A stretch of 5,848 nt of DNA from an uncultured Clostridia bacterium (GTDB lineage Bacteria > Bacillota > Clostridia > Oscillospirales > Acutalibacteraceae): assembly GCA_945221685.1 (NCBI GenBank), contig CALYNN010000107.1:1-5848 (forward strand). Reading direction: 5' to 3'. Under the pieces are notes generated by a model. It had not been told where the DNA came from. It made no database searches and saw only the letters and a program-made list of their open reading frames with translations. Numbering within the stretch: position 1 is the first letter of the stretch; each line of letters opens with the position of its first letter. The translations under genes and the position numbers were made by a program. This document shows positions 1 to 5,848 of the stretch, one piece after another.

Positions 1-47
1 CTACACGCGTAAGATCGTCGGCAGCGTCAGATGTGTATAAGAGACAG
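1..47 (+). other. Untrimmed Illumina Nextera adapter (artificial sequence)
   Basis: This is sequencing-library DNA, not genome. Bases 1-6 (CTACAC) match the end of the P5 flow-cell oligo. Bases 7-14 (GCGTAAGA) match, from memory, the Nextera i5 index 517. Bases 15-28 (TCGTCGGCAGCGTC) are the Nextera read-1 primer site, and bases 29-47 (AGATGTGTATAAGAGACAG) are the 19-bp Tn5 mosaic end. The parts follow one another in exact library order and point into the insert, as expected when a read from the other end of a short fragment ran through into the P5 side. The genome starts at base 48. Any protein or comparison that uses bases 1-47 is chimeric. The match is complete over the parts I know, so I am nearly certain. 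Confidence 0.99.
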
Positions 48-456
48 CGTCGGAGCCAAGACCCGTATCCATAAAAAGCTCGTGAATATCACGGCGGCGC
101 ACAGACTCTCCGTCAATTTTATATTCGCTCTCACCCGAACGGTAGTATCTTCTGCTGACGGTAACAAGCTCACCCCTATCCTTCAACGTATGGTCGGAAT
201 TATCAAGGGTAAGCTGAACCTGCGCAAAGCCGAGAGCCTTTCTTGCAGAGGTTCCGCCGAAAATAACATCTTCCATTTTTGAGCCGCGCAGTGACTTTGT
301 GCTTGTTTCGCCGAGCACCCATCTTACCGCGTCGGAAATATTACTTTTTCCTGAGCCGTTAGGACCCACTACAGCGGTTATGCCCTTGCCGAAATTAAGC
401 TGTGTTTTATCGGGGAAGGACTTAAAGCCCTGCATTTCCAAAGTTTTTAAAACCAT
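48..456 (-). CDS. smc: Chromosome segregation protein SMC, N-terminal fragment (cut by contig end)
   Basis: SMC is the ATPase core of the bacterial SMC-ScpAB condensin, which loads on and organises the chromosome. Only the N-terminal half of the ATPase head is present, 136 genomic residues of a protein usually near 1,180. The start MVLKTLEMQGFKSF is typical of the family. The Walker A motif GPNGSGKSN lies at residues 31-39, followed by SDAVRWVLGE and the KSLRG..MEDVIFGGT segment (residues 55-69). The last genomic stretch, DTGLGSD (130-136), normally leads into the Gly-Tyr-Ser of the Q-loop region; the codon at 48-46 begins with a genomic G, fitting the expected Gly. The frame continues to base 1 as AVSYTHLTLPTILRV and then stop, which is translated adapter and must be removed. 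The start overlaps the stop of the upstream radical SAM gene by one base (TAATG) and has a good ribosome binding site. Confidence 0.97.
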
Positions 457-1427
457 TATTTAATCCTCAATTCATCAACGGCCAAGCCGTTGTCGGTAAT
501 TATTTTTATGTTATATCCTCTTTCCATAAGAAGATAGATATTGCTTTTTTTATTGCCCTTTAGCTTTGAAAGGGATTTTTCATTAACAAACACCTGATAA
601 TCTCCGGGAGGAAGCTCAAGTATTTTATTAACCATTATTCTTGATTTAACAATCTCGCCGAAGGAATCGTGAAAGCCGCCGGCAAGCATATTATTCTTTA
701 TATCCTCGCTTGAATGAAGACCTATTCGAATGATTTTTATTCCTGCTTTTTCAAACATAGGCACAAGGATTGAACAGATATATGCAGAATCATCAACCCC
801 CGGCGGATTATATTTTTCCTCGGTGTAAAGCTCTGCAAGATAAGTATTTTTCAGCACAACTGTTGGATATATTCTTACGGTTTTCGGCTGAAGCTCTATT
901 ATTTTTTCGGCAGTTTTAATATCCTTTTCCAAGGTGTCCGTATAAAGTCCCGTCATCATTTGAAGTCCAAGCTCAAAGCCGTAACTCTTTATAAGCCTTG
1001 ACGCCCGGGCAACTGCCTGTGCGGTGTGACCGCGCCTGTTTGCTTCAAGCACTCCGTCATCCATGCTTTGAGCACCCAGCTCAATGCTTGTTACACCGTA
1101 GCTTTTCAGCAGCTCAAGAATTTCTGCGCTTATGCAGTCGGGCCTTGTGGATATTCTTATGCCCTTAATCTGCTGGCAGTCTGCATACTGATGAGCCGCT
1201 TCAAGAAGTTCTGTCATATATGCTTTGTCGATAGCAGTAAAGGAACCGCCGAAAAAGGCAATTTCGTATTCAAAATTTTTATGCTTTAACGCTTTTTCTA
1301 CCGCTGACCGTACATCGTCTGCCGTTGGCTGTTGGCTTTTGCCCGTTATTGTTTTTTGGTTGCAAAATGAGCATTGGCAGGGGCATCCCGAATGCGGTAC
1401 AAAAATGCTTATGTTTCCTTTTCTCAT
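456..1427 (-). CDS. Elp3-like radical SAM protein without acetyltransferase domain
   Basis: A 323-residue radical SAM enzyme; the reaction is unknown. Close to the N-terminus is the cluster-binding CxxxCxxC motif (Cys15, Cys19, Cys22) within HSGCPCQCSFCNQK, which would bind a [4Fe-4S] cluster and S-adenosylmethionine. The usual core motifs follow: FFGGSFT (58-64), STRPD (93-97), ELGAQS (116-121) and an RIYPTVVLKNTYLAELY segment (185-201) resembling the Elp3 tRNA-modifying family. A GGFHDSFGEIV motif (250-260) sits near the end of the core. Elp3 itself is near 550 residues with a C-terminal GNAT acetyltransferase; that domain is absent, as the remaining tail of about 55 residues is too short. 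The start overlaps the rnc stop by 4 nt (ATGA), so translation is probably coupled. A tRNA or RNA substrate is a guess from the family and from the rnc neighbour. It could also be annotated loosely as a coproporphyrinogen oxidase-like Fe-S oxidoreductase, which I find less fitting. Confidence 0.9.
   Translation of the reverse strand: MRKGNISIFVPHSGCPCQCSFCNQKTITGKSQQPTADDVRSAVEKALKHKNFEYEIAFFGGSFTAIDKAYMTELLEAAHQYADCQQIKGIRISTRPDCISAEILELLKSYGVTSIELGAQSMDDGVLEANRRGHTAQAVARASRLIKSYGFELGLQMMTGLYTDTLEKDIKTAEKIIELQPKTVRIYPTVVLKNTYLAELYTEEKYNPPGVDDSAYICSILVPMFEKAGIKIIRIGLHSSEDIKNNMLAGGFHDSFGEIVKSRIMVNKILELPPGDYQVFVNEKSLSKLKGNKKSNIYLLMERGYNIKIITDNGLAVDELRIK
465..468 (-). promoter_or_regulatory. Ribosome binding site of smc
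   Basis: GAGG on the minus strand, 8 nt before the smc ATG at 456-454 and inside the last codons of the radical SAM gene. It fixes the smc start and allows translation independent of the 1-base overlap with the upstream stop. Confidence 0.75.
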
Positions 1428-2104
1428 AATCCCATCAGCTTTAAGGCTTCCTTGGCAGCCGCCTGCTCGGAGCCTTTTTTGCTCTTTCCTTTTCCTCTGC
1501 CGATTACATTTGAATTTAGGTGAACCTCCGACACAAAGGTTTTATTGTGGTCAGGACCGTATTCGTCAACAAGAGTGTATCCCAAGGTAATATCGGGATT
1601 TTTTTGAACAATTTCCTGAAGAGTAGTTTTGTAATCGACATAATTATATTCGTGATTTTCAAGGGCGGGAACAAGAAAGCCCAGCACAAATTTTTCAGCC
1701 TCCTTCATTCCGCCGTCAAGATAAATTGCGGCTATAAGCGCTTCAAAGGCGTTTTCAAGGGTTGACGGTCTGTTGCCTCCGTCAACATTAATCTCCCCGT
1801 TGCCGAGATACAAATAGCTACCCAAATCAAGCTGCTTTGCAAAGCTGCAAAGACTGCTTGTGCAAACAAGAGAGGCACGAAGCTTTGTTAAATCGCCCTC
1901 GGGCATTTTTGGAAAATGCTCAAACAGAAATCTTGCTGAAATTATAGACAAGACAGCATCGCCTAAAAACTCCATTCTTTCGTTTGACCGTGAGCCCTGA
2001 TGGTGCTTTTCGTTTGCAAAGGAGGAATGCGTTAACGCTTCGGTAAGCAGCTTTTTATCCTTAAAGCTATATCCTATTTTCTTTTCAAGAGAATCCATTT
2101 CCAT
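1424..2104 (-). CDS. rnc: Ribonuclease III
   Basis: Cuts double-stranded RNA in rRNA precursors and structured mRNAs, working as a cytosolic dimer with Mg2+. At 226 residues it is full length for the family. The N-terminal catalytic domain has the signature NERMEFLGDAV (residues 41-51), giving catalytic Glu45 and Asp49, and PSTLENAFEALIAAIYLDGG (113-132) with Glu121, equivalent to the essential Glu117 of E. coli. The residue matching E. coli Asp114, another metal ligand, is Asn118 here. The C-terminal double-stranded RNA-binding domain runs from about 157 to 226 and ends in the typical GSEQAAAKEALKLM. Two starts are possible: ATG at 2104, used here, or ATG at 2098, which is better spaced from the only Shine-Dalgarno-like sequence; they differ by two residues. 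It follows plsX after 16 nt and overlaps the radical SAM gene by 4 nt. Confidence 0.97.
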   Translation of the reverse strand: MEMDSLEKKIGYSFKDKKLLTEALTHSSFANEKHHQGSRSNERMEFLGDAVLSIISARFLFEHFPKMPEGDLTKLRASLVCTSSLCSFAKQLDLGSYLYLGNGEINVDGGNRPSTLENAFEALIAAIYLDGGMKEAEKFVLGFLVPALENHEYNYVDYKTTLQEIVQKNPDITLGYTLVDEYGPDHNKTFVSEVHLNSNVIGRGKGKSKKGSEQAAAKEALKLMGL

Positions 2105-2105
2105 T

Positions 2106-2109
2106 CACC
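2106..2109 (-). promoter_or_regulatory. Weak ribosome binding site of rnc
   Basis: GGTG on the minus strand in the 16-nt plsX-rnc gap. It lies only 1 nt before the ATG at 2104 but 7 nt before the in-frame ATG at 2098, so the spacing favours the second Met as the true start of RNase III. Confidence 0.4.
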
Positions 2110-2120
2110 ACATATACAAA

Positions 2121-2837
2121 TTAACCGTTATTCAGGTTATTCCTTATTTCTTCTATTAAGTTATTTTGTAAGAACCAAACAGCCTGCTTTACTGCGTTTT
2201 TAAAGGTTCTTGCGTCTGCACTTCCGTGAGCCTTTACAACAGGCTTATTTACGCCCAAAAGCACAGCACCGCCGTATTCCTTGTAATCAAACTGCGTTTT
2301 CATACTGTCTATTCCCGGCTTAACGCCAAGATAGCAAAGCTTTGAAAGGGTATTTCTTGTAAAGGCTTCCTTGATTGAATTCATCAAAACCTTTGCAACG
2401 CCCTCATAGGTTTTAAGTATAATATTGCCCGTAAAGCCGTCGGCAACTACAACATCGGCGTCGCCGAAGGGAATTTGCCTGCCTTCGATATTGCCGATGA
2501 AATTGTACGGTGCGTTTTTCATAAGCTCGTAGGCTTCTTTAACAAGGGGTGTTCCCTTTGTTTCCTCCTCGCCGTTATTGGCAAGGGCAACCGAGGGATT
2601 ATCGTATTTCAAAATATGCTTCATATACAGGCTTCCCATCAACCCGAACTGATAAAGAAACTCTGCTCTGCACTCGGCATTGGCACCGCAATCCATAAGC
2701 AGTATAGGCTTTTTTGCACTGGGCATAACCGAGGCAATGGCAGGCCTTTTTATGCCTTTAATTCTTTTTGTAATAAAGGTTGCGCCAACGGTAACGGCAC
2801 CTGTGTTGCCGGCACTGACAAAGGCATCACCTCTTCC
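2121..2837 (-). CDS. plsX: PlsX C-terminal piece, in the same frame after the TAG
   Basis: The 238 codons after the stop continue without any shift and contain SAGNTG, DCGAN, DGFTGN and KAHGSAD. The first in-frame ATG is at 2726, giving 201 residues, but it lies about 110 nt into the conserved sequence, has no Shine-Dalgarno sequence, and would drop the SAGNTG motif. No in-frame GTG or TTG occurs between the TAG and that ATG. A functional restart is therefore unlikely, and automatic calls starting at 2726 are truncated artefacts of the stop. Confidence 0.8.
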   Translation of the reverse strand, partial: GRGDAFVSAGNTGAVTVGATFITKRIKGIKRPAIASVMPSAKKPILLMDCGANAECRAEFLYQFGLMGSLYMKHILKYDNPSVALANNGEEETKGTPLVKEAYELMKNAPYNFIGNIEGRQIPFGDADVVVADGFTGNIILKTYEGVAKVLMNSIKEAFTRNTLSKLCYLGVKPGIDSMKTQFDYKEYGGAVLLGVNKPVVKAHGSADARTFKNAVKQAVWFLQNNLIEEIRNNLNNG

Positions 2838-3110
2838 CTAGTTAAGATGTTCAAAGCCTACTGCCCTTGAGGAGTCGCTTTTTTCCTTAAGCACAGATTT
2901 TGCGTCGTCGTGCATAGTGATAACGCTGCTTGCATTGACTATTTCGGAATTTTTAAGATCAACCGAATTTTCCTCGGCACACTGTGAAATTACTTTTTTG
3001 TCTCCTACAAAAACAATATCTGCGCCGTATTCCTCTGCCGCAAGCATTGAGCCTTTAATTATTTCTTTAGGTGCGTTATCTCCGCCCATTGCGTCAACAA
3101 TTATTTTCAT
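2838..3110 (-). CDS. plsX: PlsX N-terminal piece, ending at the premature TAG
   Basis: The 90-residue part before the stop. It carries the N-terminal VDAMGGDNAPKE motif (residues 5-16) and the MHDDAKSVLKEKSDSSRAVG stretch before the conserved SAGNTG. Alone it lacks most of the fold and would not be active. An automatic caller would report it as a separate short PlsX. The start ATG is supported by a Shine-Dalgarno sequence 8 nt upstream. Confidence 0.85.
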   Translation of the reverse strand: MKIIVDAMGGDNAPKEIIKGSMLAAEEYGADIVFVGDKKVISQCAEENSVDLKNSEIVNASSVITMHDDAKSVLKEKSDSSRAVGFEHLN

Positions 3111-3114
3111 ATTC

Positions 3115-4419
3115 TCAACCTTTCTGATTGCCGAGAGAATTTTTCAGAGAAGCTATTGCTCTTTCGGCAAGTGCCTTGTAGCGTTCTTTTTTGTCCTTTA
3201 TTTTCGGCTCAATTGCAGGAAGCACACCGAAATTTGCGCCCATTGGCTGAAAGTCGGTTACGGTGCTGTCGCTGATATATTCGCACAAGGCTCCTGTCAT
3301 AGTAACATTTTCGGGAACAAACGGAGCTTTTCCCTCTGCCTGTCTAACAGCGTTAATTCCTGCTATTATTCCGCTTGCCGCAGACTCCATATAGCCCTCA
3401 ACACCTGTAATTTGACCTGCAAAAAAAATATTCGGGTTTTGCCTGAGGCTGAAATCACTGTTTAAAAGCCTTGGGGAATTAAGAAAAGAATTTCTGTGCA
3501 TAACTCCGTAGCGTACAAACTCGGCATTTTCAAGACCGGGTATCATAGAAAACACACGCTTTTGCTCGCCGAATTTTAAATTCGTTTGGAAGCCTACAAG
3601 ATTATACATTGTGCCCTTTGAATTTTCGCGGCGAAGCTGAACGCACGCCCAAGGTCTGTGATTTGTTGCGGGATTTATCAATCCAACCGGCTTCATAGGA
3701 CCGAAGCGCGGAGCGTCTGTTCCCCTTTTTGCAAGCTTTTCGATGGGCATACAGCCTTCATAAACATCAAAGTCGTGAACAACCGCACCCTCGGCATTAA
3801 CAAGCTCGCTGATAAAGCTTTCGTATTCGGCTTTATTAAAAGGGCAGTTGAGATAATCGCTTTCACCGCCTCTGCCGTATCTCGAAGCGCCAAATGCCTT
3901 GGTCATATCTATACTGTCTGCAGTAACTATAGGCGCCGCCGCATCGTAAAACGAAAGGTAATCCCCTGTAATATTACTTATGCTTTCGGCAAGGGCACCG
4001 TCGGTTAAAGGGCCTGTTGCAACAATTACAATTTCGTCGTTTTCGGCTTCAAGGCTTTCAACAACCTGTGTGATTACATTAATATTTTTGTGGGATTTAA
4101 TTTTATCTGTTACCGCTTTTGCGAAAAGCTCTCTGTCAACAGCAAGGGCACCGCCGGCGGCAACGGCATAGGTCTTTGCCGTGGGAACGGTAAGGGAACC
4201 CAGCATTGTCATTTCCTCTTTAAGAAGACCTGCGGCGCTTTCAAGCCGAGAAGCCTTAAGAGAATTGGAGCAAACAAGCTCTGCAAACAAATCTGTTTTA
4301 TGGGCAGGTGTGCGCTTAATGCCTTTCATTTCGTAAAGGTCAACCTTATATCCTGCATTAGCAATTTGCCAAGCGGCCTCCGTTCCTGCAAGACCTGCGC
4401 CGATAACTTTAAATTTCAT
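3115..4419 (-). CDS. trmFO: Folate-dependent tRNA (uracil-54 C5)-methyltransferase TrmFO
   Basis: Makes 5-methyluridine at position 54 of the tRNA T-loop, using methylenetetrahydrofolate as carbon donor and FAD with NAD(P)H as reductant, in the cytosol. The 434 residues match the 435 of B. subtilis TrmFO. The FAD-binding GAGLAG lies at 7-12 and is followed by EAAWQIA. AELVCSNSL (46-54) holds Cys50 and EGCMPIEKLAKRG (221-233) holds Cys223; these correspond to catalytic Cys53 and Cys226 of the B. subtilis enzyme. Further family blocks are GGALAVDR (89-96), FYDAAAPIV (157-165), the MHRNSFLNSP segment (308-317), and the second FAD block FFAGQITGVEGYMESAASG (332-350). It begins 5 nt after the topA stop with no strong Shine-Dalgarno sequence, suggesting coupling to topA translation, and ends 4 nt before plsX. 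topA-trmFO adjacency is also seen in B. subtilis. Confidence 0.97.
   Translation of the reverse strand: MKFKVIGAGLAGTEAAWQIANAGYKVDLYEMKGIKRTPAHKTDLFAELVCSNSLKASRLESAAGLLKEEMTMLGSLTVPTAKTYAVAAGGALAVDRELFAKAVTDKIKSHKNINVITQVVESLEAENDEIVIVATGPLTDGALAESISNITGDYLSFYDAAAPIVTADSIDMTKAFGASRYGRGGESDYLNCPFNKAEYESFISELVNAEGAVVHDFDVYEGCMPIEKLAKRGTDAPRFGPMKPVGLINPATNHRPWACVQLRRENSKGTMYNLVGFQTNLKFGEQKRVFSMIPGLENAEFVRYGVMHRNSFLNSPRLLNSDFSLRQNPNIFFAGQITGVEGYMESAASGIIAGINAVRQAEGKAPFVPENVTMTGALCEYISDSTVTDFQPMGANFGVLPAIEPKIKDKKERYKALAERAIASLKNSLGNQKG
3119..3125 (-). promoter_or_regulatory. Ribosome binding site of plsX
   Basis: AGAAAGG on the minus strand inside the last codons of trmFO, with an 8-nt spacer to the plsX ATG at 3110. 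It sets the plsX start and shows that translation initiation of the broken gene is still intact. Confidence 0.75.
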
Positions 4420-4424
4420 ATTAT

Positions 4425-5848
4425 TTACTCATCTGTTTTCTTTTTACGGGGAGCGGGCTTTGTAAAGCCGCAACCCTCGGTATCGGGACAGTAGAGGACA
4501 TTGCCTCTGCGGCGGAAAAGTGATTTGCCGCATCTGGGGCATACCTCGTCTGACGGAGCGTCCCAGGTCATAAAGTTACACTTGGGATAATTTGAGCAGC
4601 CAAAGAAGGAGGTGCCTTTTTTTGTTTTCTTTTCTATTACATCGCCGCCGCATTCGGGGCATTTTGCCTTTGTTTTATACACAAGAGGCTTTGTATTTTT
4701 ACATTCGGGATAACCCGGGCAGGCAAGGAATTTGCCGAATCTGCCCACCTTTATAACCATATTTCTGCCGCACTTTTCGCAGACAACATCGGTTTCCTCT
4801 TCCTTAAGCTTAATCTTAACACCCTGCATTTCTGCCTTGGCTTTTTCAAGCGGCTCCTCAAAATCCTCGTAGTAGAGCTTTATCATTTCCTGATAATCCT
4901 TTTCGCCGCTGTCTATTTTATCAAGGTCGGTTTCCATTTTTGAAGTGTATTTAACATTTACGATATTAGGCATTTTATCCTTCAAAAGATTTGTAACAGC
5001 CTCGCCAAGCTCGGTAGGAACAAACTGCTTGCCCTCGCGCTTAACATATTCTCTGTTAAGAATTGTTGAGGTAATCGTTACATAGGTTGAGGGTCTGCCA
5101 ACGCCGTTTTCCTCTAATGCCTTAGTTAAAGAGGCTTCGGTATATCTTGCAGGCGGCTGGGTAAAGTGCTGATTACCCAAAATGCTTTTAAGCTTAAGCA
5201 CATCGCCCTCTGCCATAGGAGGAAGCGGTGCGGCGGAGTCTGTCTTTTCCTCATCTGCCTTTTCTTCGTAAAGGGCGGTAAAGCCGTCGAACTTAACGGT
5301 ATAGCCCGTTGCGGTAAACATATAATCGCCGGCAGTAATTTCTATCTTCATGGTTTCCTGCAGGCACGCCTCCATAAGCGAAGCAATAAAGCGTTCCCAA
5401 ATGAGCTTGTAAATCTTATACTGGTCGCTTGTAAGATACTGCTTAACCGACTCGGGCGTTACATTTGGCATTGAAGGTCTTATTGCCTCGTGGCCGTCCT
5501 GAATATTATTTTTTGACTTATAATATCTCGGCTTTTTGGGAAGGTATTTTTCGCCGTAGGTATCGGCAATATATTTATTACCGGCGGCTCTTGCCTCCTC
5601 TGAAATACGAAGCGAGTCGGTTCTCATATAGGTAATTAAACCGACTGTGCCCAGCTCGCCTGCATCAACACCCTCGTAAAGCTCCTGCGCCGCTTTCATT
5701 GTGCGCCTTGCCTGAAAGGAAAGACGGCGTGATGCCTCCTGCTGCAGAGTTGATGTAATAAACGGCGGAGTGGGATTTTTCTTTCGGCTTCCCTTTTTAA
5801 CTGCCGTTACAACATACTCTGCATTTTCAAGCTCCGAAAGTATTTTGT
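4425..5848 (-). CDS. topA: DNA topoisomerase I (type IA), C-terminal two thirds, 5' end outside window
   Basis: Relaxes negative supercoils by a transient 5'-phosphotyrosine link to single-stranded DNA. The frame is open to the window edge; 473 residues are visible, so roughly 220 N-terminal residues with the Toprim domain are missing if the length is as in B. subtilis. The first in-frame ATG, at 5699, is internal: about 50 conserved residues precede it, including NPTPPFITSTLQQEASRRLS. The active-site Tyr is in LITYMRTDS, codon 5630-5628. DGHEAIRPS and the VGRPSTYVTI segment of the cleavage core follow. The C-terminus carries three four-Cys zinc ribbons, spanning about 4781-4701, 4661-4578 and 4541-4470, and ends in a basic APRKKKTDE tail. 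It is the first visible gene of the run and is followed by trmFO after 5 nt. Confidence 0.97.
   Translation of the reverse strand, partial: KILSELENAEYVVTAVKKGSRKKNPTPPFITSTLQQEASRRLSFQARRTMKAAQELYEGVDAGELGTVGLITYMRTDSLRISEEARAAGNKYIADTYGEKYLPKKPRYYKSKNNIQDGHEAIRPSMPNVTPESVKQYLTSDQYKIYKLIWERFIASLMEACLQETMKIEITAGDYMFTATGYTVKFDGFTALYEEKADEEKTDSAAPLPPMAEGDVLKLKSILGNQHFTQPPARYTEASLTKALEENGVGRPSTYVTITSTILNREYVKREGKQFVPTELGEAVTNLLKDKMPNIVNVKYTSKMETDLDKIDSGEKDYQEMIKLYYEDFEEPLEKAKAEMQGVKIKLKEEETDVVCEKCGRNMVIKVGRFGKFLACPGYPECKNTKPLVYKTKAKCPECGGDVIEKKTKKGTSFFGCSNYPKCNFMTWDAPSDEVCPRCGKSLFRRRGNVLYCPDTEGCGFTKPAPRKKKTDE

Larger units (their letters stand above)
2121..3110 (-). pseudogene. plsX: Phosphate acyltransferase PlsX, full-length frame broken by one in-frame TAG
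   Basis: PlsX turns acyl-ACP into acyl-phosphate, which PlsY uses to acylate glycerol-3-phosphate, the first step of phospholipid synthesis in most Gram-positives. It is a peripheral membrane enzyme. The frame has 329 codon positions, close to the 333 residues of the B. subtilis protein. It starts MKIIVDAMGGDNAPKEII, and shows SAGNTG (99-104), DCGANAECRAEF (139-150), DGFTGN (224-229) and KAHGSAD (293-299). Codon 91 is TAG (2840-2838), between FEHLN and GRGDAFVSAGNTG. The spacing to SAGNTG equals that of B. subtilis PlsX with no gap, so this is a substitution, not a frameshift. The residue replaced aligns with a Glu there (VAENRAD) and is not a known catalytic position. The gene lies 4 nt after trmFO with a clear ribosome binding site. 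A sequencing error seems most likely; a real nonsense change or read-through remain open. Confidence 0.93.

Noticed and set aside
1026..1590. Overlapping plus-strand frames opposite the radical SAM gene and rnc
   Set aside because: Both minus-strand genes carry full catalytic motifs, and the plus-strand frames show no recognisable domain or ribosome binding context.
2750..2827. ATG right after a strong AAGAGGTG Shine-Dalgarno-like run just past the plsX TAG, a possible restart site
   Set aside because: This ATG is in the +1 frame relative to PlsX and gives only 25 codons before TAA, so it cannot restore PlsX; the purine run comes from the GRGD codons.
2726..2840. Frameshift as the cause of the split plsX
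   Set aside because: All codons on both sides of the TAG are in the same frame, and the distance to SAGNTG matches B. subtilis PlsX exactly.
2917..3465. 182-residue plus-strand open frame across plsX and trmFO
   Set aside because: It lies opposite two well-conserved genes, has no family features I recognise, and its Cys/Ser-rich composition is typical of antisense reading of these genes.
3658..4494. Plus-strand frames opposite trmFO and the topA end, and a 66-residue minus-strand frame inside trmFO
   Set aside because: They are out-of-frame readings of conserved TrmFO and TopA sequence with no independent support.
456..5848. CRISPR, mobile element, terminator, riboswitch or RNA gene within the window
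   Set aside because: Gene junctions are 16 nt or less and no repeats, hairpin-plus-T-run or tRNA-like sequence stood out; the Tn5 mosaic end at 29-47 is library adapter, not a natural transposon.
48..5848. A previously undescribed multi-gene system
   Set aside because: Every genomic segment is explained by conserved housekeeping genes; only the Elp3-like protein lacks a defined reaction.

Overview
The window reads as the end of a metagenomic or draft contig from a low-to-moderate-GC member of the Bacillota, most likely a clostridial gut-type bacterium. The reasons are the folate/FAD-dependent TrmFO tRNA methylase, a PlsX-rnc-smc neighbourhood, AT-rich third positions and dense co-directional packing. 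The class and family placement is inference from gene content and protein style, not from a marker search.

All real genes lie on the minus strand, so they are transcribed from high to low coordinates. In transcription order they are: topA (DNA topoisomerase I; its 5' part lies beyond 5848), trmFO (3115-4419), plsX (2121-3110, interrupted by one in-frame TAG), rnc (RNase III, 1424-2104), an Elp3-like radical SAM protein (456-1427), and the first 136 codons of smc (48-456). Junctions are 5, 4 and 16 nt gaps, then 4-nt and 1-nt overlaps. No terminator or promoter-sized gap is visible, so this looks like one operon of housekeeping genes for DNA supercoiling, tRNA modification, phospholipid initiation, RNA processing and chromosome organisation. 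No gene-free stretch exceeds 47 bases.

Bases 1-47 are not biological. They are an untrimmed Illumina Nextera adapter (end of P5, an 8-nt i5 index, the transposase read-1 sequence and the Tn5 mosaic end). The genome begins at base 48, inside smc. The last 15 residues of the open frame that reads through smc, and the start of a plus-strand open frame beginning MCIRDS, are translated adapter.

The main biological question is the single TAG in plsX. The frame is otherwise full length and conserved on both sides without a shift, so it is a base substitution, a base-calling error or a read-through codon rather than a decayed gene. Lesser points are the merging of a topA-trmFO block with a plsX-rnc-smc block with no acpP between plsX and rnc, an Asn at a usual Asp metal-ligand position in RNase III, and the uncharacterised Elp3-like protein between rnc and smc. 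I found no sign of a novel defence, mobile or regulatory system.
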